Assembly: GCF_008370325.1 (NCBI RefSeq)
Contig: NZ_VNIP01000012.1
Span: forward strand, 1-64,000
Reading direction: 5' to 3'
DNA: 64,000 nucleotides
Origin: Martinezella tropici
GTDB taxonomy: Bacteria > Pseudomonadota > Alphaproteobacteria > Rhizobiales > Rhizobiaceae
In this document: in pieces, positions 34,494-44,121 of the stretch
Layout: each line of letters starts with the position of its first letter
Numbering within the stretch: position 1 is the stretch's first letter
The notes under the pieces: generated by a model
The model's input: the letters and a program-made list of their open reading frames with translations, nothing else
The model's database searches: none
Told to the model about the DNA's origin: nothing
Translations under genes and position numbers: made by a program

Positions 34494-36010
34494 CGGCCAC
34501 CCTCCGTCGTTGTCGTCGGTGCCGGCTTGTTGCCGGTCTGCGTTTGCGGTGTCGCTTGTGGGTTGAGGGCAGCATCGCCGAGGCGCTGCGTCGGATCGGT
34601 CAGCACCAGAATTTCCGTCCGACGATTTGCCTCGCGGCCCTCGGGCGTGTCGTTGCTTGCCAGAGGATCGCTGTCGGCGCGCCCCTCCGTCAGGATCGCC
34701 TCCCTGCCGGTGTAAGCCGCCAGAATATTGCCGACGGAGCGCGCGCGCGCTTCGGAAAGATGCCAGTTCGATGGGAACTGCGCGGTGCGGATCGGCACGT
34801 TATCGGTATAGCCGACGACGACCGCGCGGAATTTTTCCGAGGCCAGCGCGCCGCCGATGCGCTGAAGAAGATCGCGGAATTTGTCGCTGACTTCCGCGCT
34901 GCCGGTGTCGAACAGGCCGGAATTGTTGATGCGCACGAGCAGCCGTCCGTTGGAATTCGACAGCGTGACAAGCTTGCGGTCGACTTCCGGCTGCAGGAAG
35001 GCGAGCAGATTGTCAAGCGGGCTCGGCTGCGCCTTGACCACGGGCGGCGGTGTCTCGGGCTGCTTCTTTACCGGCAAAGGAAGCTGAACGGCGACCTCCT
35101 TCGGCTTTTCGATCAGCACGCTTGGTGTATCGCGCGGCGGCAGATTGGCGAGACGCTCGAAAGTGGCGTCAGAGGCCCTGTTGAGGGAAAGCGTAAAGAA
35201 CATATAGCCAAGCGCAAACAGCAGCGCGAGCACCGAAAGGATCGTCCAGAGCGCAACAGCCGTGCGCAATGGCTTGTGGCGGGCGGAAACACCGCGCCAA
35301 TGCGGCGATAGCTCTCGTTCGAAGACGCCATATTGGCCGAGCAAGGTCTTGTAGAGGCTGTCACGGATGCGCCCGAGCTCCAGCGAGCCGCGCGGCGAAA
35401 CGCGTGTGCGGCCCTCGAAGGCAAGCGACAGGCAGAGATAGATGAGCAGCAGCAGGTCCTTGTTGGTGCCGGGGCTCTGCTGGAAATGGTCGAGAAGATC
35501 GAAGACCCGATCGCCGCCGGTGACATCCATGTGGAAGGTCGAGACCAGACCGGAACGCGCCCAGCCGGCGCGAACGCCCCAGCGCTTGCTTAAGACCACG
35601 TCGTCGATCGTCGCGCAGACGATATAATGCGCCGCACGCGCCCGCTCCGGGCTGATGCGGGCGCCGGCAAGATCGCGCTCGTAGCGGCCGACCGCATCGA
35701 TCGTCACCCGCCGCAGTTCATCAATGTCTGGCTGTTCCTCGGTATTGCGCAGGCTGTGGGCGAGATTGAGCAGTGGCGCCGCCGAACGCACGATAGTGGG
35801 AACGTCCTCTCCGCCGAAACGAAAGCCGCGGATCAGGGCATCAACGGACCAGCCGTGCGCATCGCCAGCCTTGCCTCCTGCTTTCTGGTCCAGTTCTTCG
35901 TCCAGGAAATCGGCCATCTTGCGGGCGGTCGCATTCTTGCGGGCGCCGTCCTCGGTCAGCTCGATGATCGTCGGCAGCTCGTGCCAGGGTGTTGAGTGTG
36001 GTGTGTTCAT
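34490..36010 (-). CDS. tssL: TssL (DotU-like) with C-terminal OmpA peptidoglycan-binding domain
   Basis: 506 residues. The N-terminal cytoplasmic DotU domain has YIVCATIDDVVLSKRWG and the helix pair FQQSPGTNKDLLLLIYLCLSLAFEG. One membrane helix lies near 265-285 (ILSVLALLFALGYMFF). The C-terminal OmpA-like domain (RLLVRINNSGLFDTGSAEV, GYTDNVPI, NWHLSEARARSVGNIL, NRRTEILV) should anchor the complex to peptidoglycan. With the start at ATG 36010, which overlaps the tssK stop, residue 14 is Thr (HELPT). As I recall, the Agrobacterium kinase PpkA phosphorylates TssL at Thr14, so the control point seems kept. A further start five codons upstream exists but would shift this numbering. Confidence 0.95.
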   Translation of the reverse strand: MNTPHSTPWHELPTIIELTEDGARKNATARKMADFLDEELDQKAGGKAGDAHGWSVDALIRGFRFGGEDVPTIVRSAAPLLNLAHSLRNTEEQPDIDELRRVTIDAVGRYERDLAGARISPERARAAHYIVCATIDDVVLSKRWGVRAGWARSGLVSTFHMDVTGGDRVFDLLDHFQQSPGTNKDLLLLIYLCLSLAFEGRTRVSPRGSLELGRIRDSLYKTLLGQYGVFERELSPHWRGVSARHKPLRTAVALWTILSVLALLFALGYMFFTLSLNRASDATFERLANLPPRDTPSVLIEKPKEVAVQLPLPVKKQPETPPPVVKAQPSPLDNLLAFLQPEVDRKLVTLSNSNGRLLVRINNSGLFDTGSAEVSDKFRDLLQRIGGALASEKFRAVVVGYTDNVPIRTAQFPSNWHLSEARARSVGNILAAYTGREAILTEGRADSDPLASNDTPEGREANRRTEILVLTDPTQRLGDAALNPQATPQTQTGNKPAPTTTTEGGR

Positions 36011-37347
36011 TCTCTGAGAGCCCACAGTTCCATCTCCAGGCCAGGAAAGTCGCCCGCGAGATGCAGGGCGATCGCACCGGAGGTATCAAGCTGTTTCCAA
36101 AGCGGATTTTTCGTATCGAGTTCGAAGTAGATCGTGCCCGACCTGTATGGCAGTTGCCGCGGCAGCACGGGGAGCGGCCTGACGGGGATGCCTGGCAGCG
36201 CGACATTGACGAGCTCGGCGATTCGCTCCACAGGGCCGACCTTGATCTGCGCCGGCAGCTTACGGCGCACATCTTCGGCCGACATCTCGGCACGGACCGC
36301 AAGCACGAAGCCGGCATCCTTGAGCAACGAGCGATCGTTGATGGTGCCGACGCGCACGTCGTGACGCCGTTCGATGAGCTCGATCGCGACCGCCGCTTGT
36401 TCCAAAACTGCTGAAAGAGAAGAACGCAAGTCATTGAAGACAGCTGCAAATGTCGCCTTCAGATCGTCATGGCGATAGGGTGGAAAATCGCTGGCGCGCT
36501 TGCGGTCGGTGGTGAAGGTGGCAAGCTCGCCCGCGAGCTGGATACATTCCTCGTAAAAGGTCAGAGGATGCATCCGCGAGGCATTCGCCGCGATGTGTCG
36601 CAGCATCGGATCGGCACGATTGAGAATGTGGAGCAGGAAATAGTCTCCCACTTCGGCGGTGCCGCGCACAGTGGGATCGCCGATGCGCTCGGCAATCGCC
36701 TCGGCGCGATGACGCACGATGCCGAGCAGTTCGGTGATGAGCTCGTTCAACCGCGCTTCAGCGGCGCAATTCAGGGAGGGTGCGATATAATCGGGATCGA
36801 GGACAACCGACCTGTCGGAGCGGACTTCGATGATGCGGGCAAGCCCGATCAGGTCGTAGCCGGCCAGTTCGTCGCCGGTCTTCAGATAGCGTAGGCTCAG
36901 GCGGCCGACGTCGATCGGCGCCATGAAGTCAGTCTCCATATTCGCATCCGGCGCCTCATATTGCGAGGCGGTGATGCGCATGCTGTTGCGCATGGCGCTG
37001 CCGTTCATGGCAACGTCTGCCTTCCCCGGCTGGCGGGCCGGCAGGGCCAGATAGACGATGGCGTTCTTTGTCGAATCATCGAGGTCAAGCGGGGGAGGCA
37101 GGTCCGCATCGATCGGCGCTTCGAAGGGCGTGCCGTCGGGTAGGATGCCGCGCAGGTTCGACAGCGCAAATTGGCCGATGGCAAGCGCGCTGCGATCAAT
37201 GCCGATTTCAGCGATGCCCCAGGGATAGGGTGCAAGCCCCCGGGCAGTCGTGCGAACCAGCCGCTCCGTCCAGCGGTCGGCCTGCTGGAAATGCTGCACG
37301 CGAAGGAACATGCCTTCGCTCCAAGCCACTCGGTTTTCGTTCTTCAT
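36007..37347 (-). CDS. tssK: TssK baseplate protein
   Basis: 446 residues. TssK links the baseplate to the membrane complex. The N-terminal shoulder begins VAWSEGMFLRVQHFQQADRW, a strong family signature. Later landmarks include the helix-rich centre with LLHILNRADPMLRHIAAN and the C-terminal head with GVVY-type strands (LPYRSGTIYFELDT, WKQLDTSGAIALHLAGDFPGLEMELWAL). It overlaps both neighbours by four bases (fha upstream and tssL downstream as written on the coding strand order), a pattern shared by most of the operon. Confidence 0.96.
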   Translation of the reverse strand: MKNENRVAWSEGMFLRVQHFQQADRWTERLVRTTARGLAPYPWGIAEIGIDRSALAIGQFALSNLRGILPDGTPFEAPIDADLPPPLDLDDSTKNAIVYLALPARQPGKADVAMNGSAMRNSMRITASQYEAPDANMETDFMAPIDVGRLSLRYLKTGDELAGYDLIGLARIIEVRSDRSVVLDPDYIAPSLNCAAEARLNELITELLGIVRHRAEAIAERIGDPTVRGTAEVGDYFLLHILNRADPMLRHIAANASRMHPLTFYEECIQLAGELATFTTDRKRASDFPPYRHDDLKATFAAVFNDLRSSLSAVLEQAAVAIELIERRHDVRVGTINDRSLLKDAGFVLAVRAEMSAEDVRRKLPAQIKVGPVERIAELVNVALPGIPVRPLPVLPRQLPYRSGTIYFELDTKNPLWKQLDTSGAIALHLAGDFPGLEMELWALRE

Positions 37348-38537
37348 CGGGTGTTGCCCGTCCTCTCTGAAAAACTGCTGTTATGCTGTTCGTCGCGGCC
37401 ATCCGCGGGAGCCTGGAACGCCTCGGCCAGCAGATCGCGGACCGAAAGGCTTTTGCCGTCCTTTTCGAAGCGGCTGCGATAGGCCTTCCAATAGTCGCGG
37501 CTGCCATGCCAAAGAGCCTTGCGCGGGGAGGCATCGACCTGCGCCTCGATCATGCGCGGCTCGAAAATCCGGCTTGCTTCGCGGACGAGATTTTCAAGGC
37601 CGGCGTTGAGCATGGATTGCCTTGAAATGAGCGATCGAAGGCGTTCGGCGAGTCGCTCGGTCCGTTCTCGGCTGAACAGCGAGGCGGATGAATGCGCGCT
37701 ATTGTCCTCCACGCCGAAGATCGATGCCCCGTCGTCGAGGGTCTGCTCCAATGTGTCGACAAGGGCTTCGAGCTGCCGAAGCGGATCGAATTGCAAAGCC
37801 AGGCTCGTATCGTCCTCCCCTTGATCTGCGTCATCGATGGTTCGGATATCGTTGGCCGGAACGATCGTTTTCGCGGTCTCGGTGGTCTCCCGCACGCTGC
37901 TGCGGGCAACAGCGACGGAGACATGTGTCGCCGGGCCATGTTCCAACTGGCTGCCAAGCTCGAAATCCGAGTTCCAGTCGTTCGGAAGGGTTGGCTTGAT
38001 GCCGTCGATATCAGGCGGGCCGTTCCAGCCGATATCGACATTTCTGCTGGGCGACTTGCCCTTTTTGGAGGATTGCGGAACCGATGCGATCCAATCATCG
38101 CCGCCCCGCTGGCCAAGCACACCGGTTGCCGTGCTGCCGCCCGGCGCAATGTCGGCCAGGATCGAGGAGATCGTCATAGTTTCATCACTGAGGCGCAGAT
38201 CGGCAGCCGGATCGTCGATATCGCGGTCTGCTTCCCCGGAAATGACGACGCTGAAGGTGATATCGCCGAATGTGATCCTGGACTTGTCCGAAAGCCTTGC
38301 GGTTTCTCCTTCCAGTATCGTTGCGCCATCCACATGGGTTCCATTGGCGCTCTGGTCGCGAAGCAGAAAACCGATGCGATCGCGCTCGATCACGCAATGA
38401 ATTTTCGAGATCAGCCGGTCCGGGTCGGAAACCTGCCAGTCGCAATCCGGCGATCGGCCGAGCGTGCGCCTGCCGCGTTCGAAAAACCAGCCCTTGCTGG
38501 AGCCCTCTCCGGAGATTTGCCGCAGCTCAAGCCGCAT
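37344..38537 (-). CDS. fha: T6SS forkhead-associated protein Fha (TagH/ImpI)
   Basis: A 397-residue scaffold. The N-terminal FHA domain shows RTLGRSPDCDWQV, LISKIHCVIE and DQSANGTHVDG, with the Arg, Ser and Asn that hold phosphothreonine. The centre is a low-complexity linker. The C-terminal 150 residues match the ImpI/VasC tail (LVREASRIFEPRMIEAQVDASPRKALWHGSRDYWKAYRSRFEKDGKSL). In Agrobacterium, Fha binds phosphorylated TssL and recruits secretion substrates. The gene overlaps tssK by four bases and tssG by 11 bases. Confidence 0.94.
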   Translation of the reverse strand: MRLELRQISGEGSSKGWFFERGRRTLGRSPDCDWQVSDPDRLISKIHCVIERDRIGFLLRDQSANGTHVDGATILEGETARLSDKSRITFGDITFSVVISGEADRDIDDPAADLRLSDETMTISSILADIAPGGSTATGVLGQRGGDDWIASVPQSSKKGKSPSRNVDIGWNGPPDIDGIKPTLPNDWNSDFELGSQLEHGPATHVSVAVARSSVRETTETAKTIVPANDIRTIDDADQGEDDTSLALQFDPLRQLEALVDTLEQTLDDGASIFGVEDNSAHSSASLFSRERTERLAERLRSLISRQSMLNAGLENLVREASRIFEPRMIEAQVDASPRKALWHGSRDYWKAYRSRFEKDGKSLSVRDLLAEAFQAPADGRDEQHNSSFSERTGNTR

Positions 38538-39561
38538 GAGCGCCTCCCTCGTTCAATGGCCCACGGGTCAGGCTGGGCTCGATGATAACGGCATCGCCGC
38601 TGTCGCGATCTGCCGCGGCAACGCGTGCCCAGCTGTTCCATCCAAGCCTCGGCGGATCGCCGCCCTCACCAAGCTGGCAGAAGGGGATATGGTCTTTTTT
38701 CAAGACAACCTGGATGTCGAAATCGAGCGATGGACCGACATAGAGCCGTGTCAACGCAAAAAGCGCATCGATGTTGCTGCTGTCAGGCGAAAGCGAACGG
38801 TAGTCCTCATAATCGACAGGCCCGATAACCACGCGGAAACTACCGCCGAAATCATGGATCGCCGCCCCCGCCGTTGCATTGACGCCCAGCTGCACGCCCT
38901 GCGGCTGGCCCATACGGCTGCGCTCCTCGGGGGGAATGGAAAGCCAGCGCCCCTTGAACAATTCGATTTGAACCGGAAGGCCGCTGAATTCCTGCAGCAT
39001 GGCCCGCAGATTGACCGCATTGCGCGTCCGCGCCGCAAAGAAGCCGGAAAACCTCAGGATCAGCTCGTCATCCGGCCGAACCTGCTCCTTCAGCTTCGCC
39101 GTGCCAAGGCCCGAAAGCGCAAACAGCGCCGTGATGAAGGAATTTCCGCCTCTGTCCGGGCTCCATCGCATGCGGCGGGCGAGCCGGTATTTTTCGCAGG
39201 CATCGACGAAAAGCTCCGCAAGGCGGCTGGTGAACAGATCGAAGAAGCTTGAAAGCCCATGAGCGCGATTGCGCTCTTCGCGCATGACAAGCTCATTGTA
39301 GCTCGGCGGCATGGCGCCGAGAGGGCCAAGCAGGCAGGCCATGCTGGCTCGCACCGAGCCCATCATACCCTTACGCTTGAAGTCGCTAACGGCAAGCGGA
39401 GCCGGCGAAACACCGACCGGCGAGGATACCGTCAAGTGATCGCCGGCCGCCTGCTGGGCGACGCGAAATGCCGTCGTCGGCTCGAAGCGACCGGGGTCGC
39501 GTTCGAGCAGCGCGGCAAGCATTTCGCTCTCACTTGGCCGAAACTGGTCCATCGCCTTCAA
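38527..39561 (-). CDS. tssG: TssG baseplate protein (ImpH)
   Basis: 344 residues. TssG forms the wedge with TssF and TssE. Family motifs are FRPSESEMLAALLERDPGRFE at the N-terminus (a shortened version), FLDLF/FFDLFTSRLAELFVDACEKYR, and the C-terminal LTRLYVGPSLDFDIQVVLKKDHIPFCQL and RLGWNSW. The first codon of the open frame is TTG 39561 with AAAGGA four bases ahead; ATG 39552 is three codons inside and 13 bases from the same site. I keep the TTG but the start is uncertain by three residues. It lies 12 bases after tssF. Confidence 0.94.
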   Translation of the reverse strand: MKAMDQFRPSESEMLAALLERDPGRFEPTTAFRVAQQAAGDHLTVSSPVGVSPAPLAVSDFKRKGMMGSVRASMACLLGPLGAMPPSYNELVMREERNRAHGLSSFFDLFTSRLAELFVDACEKYRLARRMRWSPDRGGNSFITALFALSGLGTAKLKEQVRPDDELILRFSGFFAARTRNAVNLRAMLQEFSGLPVQIELFKGRWLSIPPEERSRMGQPQGVQLGVNATAGAAIHDFGGSFRVVIGPVDYEDYRSLSPDSSNIDALFALTRLYVGPSLDFDIQVVLKKDHIPFCQLGEGGDPPRLGWNSWARVAAADRDSGDAVIIEPSLTRGPLNEGGAHAA

Positions 39562-39573
39562 ATCATCCTTTCG

Positions 39574-41355
39574 TCAAAGCAGCGGCCGTTCGGCGGCGCG
39601 GGCCGGCCAGACGGCAATTGGCTTCGATTGCCCCTTCATCGAGATGGAGAGGCGGGTGAAACTGTTGATCGAGGTGTAAAGGCCGAAAAACCGGTCGAGA
39701 ACGCTGCCGAAAAGATAGGCCGAAGGTCTGTCGATGGCAGCCGGATCGAACTCCAGCCGGATATCCGTGCCCGTCACCATCCCGCCGCTGCCAAGCCGGG
39801 TCATCGAACTCTTGGCGTCGACCCGCACCAAGGCATCGGCGAGCTGGCGGGTCTCGCGGCTGTCCCTGAATGCGTAGAGCGCCAGAATGTCCTTGAGCGC
39901 GGCGCCATCATTGTCGAAAATGGACAGATGGTTGAGCTGGAGATGCGACATGAGCCGCCAGTTGCGCCCCTGCTGTTCGTTCATTCGCACGGACGGCGTC
40001 GGCGCCATCAAGGCTTCGACGGCCCCCACTGCCTCGCTGCCGGAGGCAAGCTGCAGATAGGGATGGCCGCCGCCGAAGGGCAATTGCTCGGGCAATTCGC
40101 GATTAAGGCAAAGAGCGTCGATGCTGGCGATCCTATCGACGGGACCGCTTGCACGGCGCGCCCGATCGACGAAGGTGATTTCCATGTCCGACGTGTGGTC
40201 ATCGGCATCGAAACGGCGAGCGCACTGCCAGAAGAGCGACGAGGCTCCGCCTTTCAAGCTGCGGCCGAAAAACGGCTGGCACTGTTCCTCTTCACCGGTG
40301 CGGCCCGATATGAGCACTTTCTCGATCGCGTAGATCTCGCGCGTCTTCTGCCGCCTGGCATCCGGCAGCACACGATATTCCGTACGTGTCCCGTCGAGCG
40401 CAATCGGCTCGCAGGTCTGACGGAACAGATTGACGATCGGGGTGGCATTCAAGACGAAATCGCGCGCCGAAATGGCTCGCTCCAACTTGGCACTGGTTTC
40501 GTCGAGATAGATGAAGATTTCCAGCGTCTCGCCACGCCACGCCTTCAGTCCGACGATATCGACGAAGAGGAATTTCTGTGGCAAGGCGAAGAATTCCGTC
40601 AGCAGTCGATAGCCGGTGAAGCTCGATGCGGGGTAGGGCAATATGGCGTCGTCTGGCTCGAACCCGACCGGGCGGAGCGCTTTGGCCGGCAGCATGACAG
40701 GAGCGCGATCATCAGCATGATGGGCTAGAGCGATGCCGAGCGTATGATTGACGAGAAGCTCGTGAATGGCGATAGCTTGCTGCCAGGAGGAGCCGATGTG
40801 AAGCCGAAGCCGGTCGAGGCCGATCTCGCCGAGTGGCTTGTTGCTGTCACGTGCCCGGATCGACAGGCGCAGGCAGCCGGCAGCCCCGGCGTGAGGTGAC
40901 GGTGGCGCGCTGATCGGATGACCGGCCAGGGAAGCCGAAACGATCTCTATCGGCGCGATCTGGGTGTCCTGCGTGGTGCGGAAGCGGCAGCTCTCGCCGC
41001 CGATCGGCTCCGCGAAGATTTCCGTGTGGCGCGGCACGGTCTGCACGGAGGCCAGCGTGGTGCTGGGGGCAAAGCGCACGATGCTCATCGAGGGCAACGG
41101 TGCCAGATAGTGCGGATAGAGCGTTTCCAGCAGGCCATCCGTCAGTTCGGGAAACTCGTCGTCGAGCTTCTGGCGCACGCGGGCCGCCGAATAGGCGAAG
41201 CTCTGGATCAGCCGCTCGACATGCGGATCGTCAGCGACTTCGCCTGTCACACGCAGGCGGCCGGCAATCTTCGGAAAAGCGTCGGCAAACCGTGCTGCCC
41301 GCCTGCGGATGGCGGCAAGCTCGTCGTTGTAGCGTTGCAGAAAGCCGTCAGCCAT
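39574..41355 (-). CDS. tssF: TssF baseplate protein (ImpG)
   Basis: 593 residues, the usual TssF length. The N-terminus FLQRYNDELAAIRRRAARFADAFPKIAGRL followed by DPHVERLIQSFAYSAARVRQKLDDEFPELTDGLLETLYPHYLAPLPSMSI is diagnostic (quoted in parts). Later it has PIVNLFRQTCEPIALDGTRTEYRV and the C-terminal GGGHPYLQL and FTRLSISMKG. It overlaps tssE by eight bases. It builds the baseplate wedge with TssG and TssE. Confidence 0.96.
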   Translation of the reverse strand: MADGFLQRYNDELAAIRRRAARFADAFPKIAGRLRVTGEVADDPHVERLIQSFAYSAARVRQKLDDEFPELTDGLLETLYPHYLAPLPSMSIVRFAPSTTLASVQTVPRHTEIFAEPIGGESCRFRTTQDTQIAPIEIVSASLAGHPISAPPSPHAGAAGCLRLSIRARDSNKPLGEIGLDRLRLHIGSSWQQAIAIHELLVNHTLGIALAHHADDRAPVMLPAKALRPVGFEPDDAILPYPASSFTGYRLLTEFFALPQKFLFVDIVGLKAWRGETLEIFIYLDETSAKLERAISARDFVLNATPIVNLFRQTCEPIALDGTRTEYRVLPDARRQKTREIYAIEKVLISGRTGEEEQCQPFFGRSLKGGASSLFWQCARRFDADDHTSDMEITFVDRARRASGPVDRIASIDALCLNRELPEQLPFGGGHPYLQLASGSEAVGAVEALMAPTPSVRMNEQQGRNWRLMSHLQLNHLSIFDNDGAALKDILALYAFRDSRETRQLADALVRVDAKSSMTRLGSGGMVTGTDIRLEFDPAAIDRPSAYLFGSVLDRFFGLYTSINSFTRLSISMKGQSKPIAVWPARAAERPLL

Positions 41356-41857
41356 TGTTGGCCTCCACCAGGAAGCGCTGGGTCGATGGGTCTATCGTCG
41401 ATTCAAAGCTGATGGGCGGCATGCCCTCATGCACGCGGAAGGTTGCCTGAATGCGCATGCGCAGGGCGCGCTCGCCATTGCCCCGGCTCTTCAGGATGTT
41501 CACCCGCACGTCGGAAAGCCGCGTTTCGAACAGCGCGATCCGCCGCTCGATCAGGCGGGCAAGGCGGTTCTTGGCTTCATCGGTCACAAGATTTGCCGAT
41601 ACCATGCCGTCGACACCGAAGGACACCAGCGCGTCGCCGAGCTCATCATAGATCGAGGGCGGCGCAGTCGGCCGACGGCGGGTGTTGAGCAGGGCTTCGA
41701 GATCGCGGCGGATGCATTCGCGCAGTTCACGCAGTTGCTCGGCTGACGTCAGCGGCGGATCCTGCAGGCGATCGGGATTTTCGTCGATCAGCCGATCGAT
41801 GATCGATCTGGCGACAACCCTTTCCCGAGGCCTGTAGCGTTCCAGCGGATCAACCAT
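41348..41857 (-). CDS. tssE: TssE baseplate protein (gp25-like, ImpF)
   Basis: About 169 residues of the phage gp25/lysozyme-like wedge family. Visible features are VDPLERYRPRE near the N-terminus, LRECIRRDLEALLNTRR, SIYDELGDALVSFGVDG, then IERRIALFETRLSDVRV and the C-terminal RIQATFRVHEGMPPISFESTIDP. The open frame extends to 41899. ATG 41857 has GAGG 10 bases ahead; ATG 41866, three codons earlier, is only one base from it, so 41857 is preferred. It overlaps tagJ by eight bases. Confidence 0.93.
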   Translation of the reverse strand: MVDPLERYRPRERVVARSIIDRLIDENPDRLQDPPLTSAEQLRELRECIRRDLEALLNTRRRPTAPPSIYDELGDALVSFGVDGMVSANLVTDEAKNRLARLIERRIALFETRLSDVRVNILKSRGNGERALRMRIQATFRVHEGMPPISFESTIDPSTQRFLVEANNG

Positions 41858-42674
41858 GGGCGGCATGCCTCGTCTCGTCGGAGCCAGAGATCGCTCCAAG
41901 CGACGTCAGATCGTGAAAGGAAACGAGATCGTCGCCTGCTAGGAGGCATTTCTGGCCGCGGCCGGTGGTGATGCCCGTCGGTTCGTCGACCCATTCGGTC
42001 TCGCGGCCAAGCAGCAGCTTCGCCCCTGCCGTACCGTGATAGATCGCGGGGAGGAGCACGGGCGCGCTTGCCCCGTCCACCAATTCCAGCTCAGCCCGGC
42101 GGAAGGCGAGATCGCGCGGACGTGCAATCGGTTCGACGCGAAGGGCCGCAACCCTGGAAAAGTCGATCCACAGATAGGCCCCGCCCGTCATGATGACCTC
42201 AAGGGCATGCGGGATACGGTCGTCGAGATCACGGAAGTCCGAAACGAGCCTGTCATTCCAATGCATCGGTCGTTCGCCGCGAATCTCCTCCAGGGATTGT
42301 AGCGCCGTGGACGTATCCGGAGAGCGATCGCGATGCGCAATCGCAACCTTCATGGCCGCCTGGTCGAGAGCGGTCGGGCCGTTCGGAAAATCCGGCGCGG
42401 CGGCGCTATCAAACCAGGCCGAACGCGCCGCCATTGCCCGCAGCTGATTGCGCAGCATGGCGAAGCCCATCATATCCTCCGGCGCAAATGTTGTTGCAAG
42501 GTTGCACTGCGCGTCGGCTCGTTCGTAGTCGCCGGCAAGGATCAGGAGATCGATGAGGAGATGTCTTCCGTCCTTGTCGGTCGGTGCCGCCTTCACATGC
42601 GCTTTCGCCTGCTCGATCGCATCGTCGAGCGCGTTTTCGCTGAGGGCTTCGGCGATCTTGGCGGCGAGCGTCAT
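41850..42674 (-). CDS. tagJ: TagJ (SciE/ImpE) T6SS accessory protein
   Basis: 274 residues. The N-terminal half is TPR-like (ALDDAIEQAKAHVKAAPTDKDGRHLLIDLLILAGDYERADAQCN). The C-terminal half is the ImpE domain (GGAYLWIDFSRVAALRVEPIARPRDLAFRRAELEL, VLLPAIYHG). TagJ is an accessory component found in a subset of T6SS. In Pseudomonas and Agrobacterium it contacts the sheath protein TssB and ClpV. Its ATG overlaps the stop of the upstream sheath-like gene. Confidence 0.92.
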   Translation of the reverse strand: MTLAAKIAEALSENALDDAIEQAKAHVKAAPTDKDGRHLLIDLLILAGDYERADAQCNLATTFAPEDMMGFAMLRNQLRAMAARSAWFDSAAAPDFPNGPTALDQAAMKVAIAHRDRSPDTSTALQSLEEIRGERPMHWNDRLVSDFRDLDDRIPHALEVIMTGGAYLWIDFSRVAALRVEPIARPRDLAFRRAELELVDGASAPVLLPAIYHGTAGAKLLLGRETEWVDEPTGITTGRGQKCLLAGDDLVSFHDLTSLGAISGSDETRHAAHG

Positions 42675-44116
42675 GCGGATATCCTTTGCGGCATGTTTGC
42701 GGAACGGGAGAACGCATGCGTCGCATTTGCCGTCTCCGAGATGAGATGAAAACTTGTCGACACGTCGTCGAGCTGAAAGTGCGGCTGTAGCCGCACGGTG
42801 CAGGCGAACACTCCCGGCTTGCCCGGAACCTCGTCAACGCTGATACCAGCCGAGCGTAGCGGGAAGCGCGTGCGCAGCGACAGATCCGCATCGTCGTTGC
42901 CGAGCGTATAGCGCGACAGCCAGTCATTCAGCTTGCGTTCGATCGAGATCCTATCGGCAAGCCGGCCGATCTCGTCGCGCATGATGACCTTCAGGTAGTG
43001 CGAGAAGCGCGAGGCGCAGAGCACATATTGCAGCATCGCCGCAATGCGCGCGTTCTGCCGGGCATGCTCGCTCGAATAATGCGGCGGCGCATGCAGCGAC
43101 TGGTTTGAATTGAAGATTGCCGAAGCGGAAAGATAGGTGGTCGCCACAGGCACGATGCCGAGCTCGCACAATTGCTGCTCCTGCGCATTGGTCAGGCGGA
43201 TTTCGACGGGAGCCTGCTGCGAAAGACCATTACTTTCGATGCCGAGATCGTAGGGAGCCAGTTCCTCCTGGCTCAAAATGCCGCCGTCGATTGCATCCTG
43301 TGTCACACCGCGAATGTCGGCAAACCAGCCGGATTCGACGAAATTGCGGATGACGATCATTGCAAAGGCGAAGGCGCCATTGCCCCAAAGCAGGCTGCTG
43401 CCGTCGCCTGCTATGCTTTCGCGAAACGGAAATTGATCGTCGCGTTCCCGAGAATAGGCCTCGTAGGGTGGCCGCATCAGGATCCGTGGAGCAACGAGCC
43501 CCAGGAAGCGGGAATCCTCGCGGGCACGAAGCCCGTTCCAGCGGATGCGGGTGGGATCATAGGCAAGCCAGGAAAAGTCTTGCACGCGATTGAGTTCATT
43601 GAAGTCCTGCAAGCCGATCGCCTGTGGCGCTGCTGCCGCCACGAAGGGGCAGAACGCGGCGGCCGCGGCCATGCCGATCTGGGTCAATGCCCCCACGGTA
43701 TCGCCGCCGGCCGGGTCCTGCGGAGACAGCTCGTAATCGCCAATCAGCAGTCCGAATGGCTCGCCGCCGGGCATGCCGAATTCGCGGCTGTAGATCAGCT
43801 CGAAAAGATGGCTTTGGTCGAACTCCGTCGTGCGCTCGAGATGGCGCGTCAGCTGGGACCAACTGACGCTAAGGATCTTGACCTTCACCTCGTCCGACTG
43901 CCCTGCATGGCGCGTGAGCATGGCAAGCCCACGCCACCGCGCTTCCATCGCCTGGAATTCGCGGTGGTGCAGAATGGCGTTGAGCTGCCGGTTAAGTACA
44001 TCGTCGATCATGGCGATCACGCGATGCACCTGACGGGGCCAGGCAACTCTCGGTTCCATCGTCGTTGCGGTCATGGTGCTGGCTGAAGGTGCGCGGCGAG
44101 ACGGCCGCCGCGCCAC
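42671..44116 (-). CDS. TssC-like second sheath protein (TssC2)
   Basis: A 481-residue paralogue of TssC. Shared features include VLNRQLNAILHHREFQAMEARWRGLAML near the N-terminus, QSHLFELIYSREFGMPGGEPFGLLIGDYEL, and the C-terminal NDDADLSLRTRFPLRSAGISVDEVPGKPGVFACTV. It sits next to TssC, as in Agrobacterium, where both TssC40 and TssC41 exist; which of the two does sheath work there was studied, and only one forms the classic TssB pair as I recall. The open frame begins with GTG 44116, directly after AGGAGAG; ATG 44074 is an alternative. The first 14 residues are arginine-rich and not family-like, so the inner start is possible. Confidence 0.9.
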   Translation of the reverse strand: MARRPSRRAPSASTMTATTMEPRVAWPRQVHRVIAMIDDVLNRQLNAILHHREFQAMEARWRGLAMLTRHAGQSDEVKVKILSVSWSQLTRHLERTTEFDQSHLFELIYSREFGMPGGEPFGLLIGDYELSPQDPAGGDTVGALTQIGMAAAAAFCPFVAAAAPQAIGLQDFNELNRVQDFSWLAYDPTRIRWNGLRAREDSRFLGLVAPRILMRPPYEAYSRERDDQFPFRESIAGDGSSLLWGNGAFAFAMIVIRNFVESGWFADIRGVTQDAIDGGILSQEELAPYDLGIESNGLSQQAPVEIRLTNAQEQQLCELGIVPVATTYLSASAIFNSNQSLHAPPHYSSEHARQNARIAAMLQYVLCASRFSHYLKVIMRDEIGRLADRISIERKLNDWLSRYTLGNDDADLSLRTRFPLRSAGISVDEVPGKPGVFACTVRLQPHFQLDDVSTSFHLISETANATHAFSRSANMPQRISA

Positions 44117-44121
44117 CTCTC

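Noticed and set aside
39259..40728. 489-codon plus-strand frame over tssG and tssF
   Set aside because: It is antisense to two recognised T6SS genes and has no recognisable motif.
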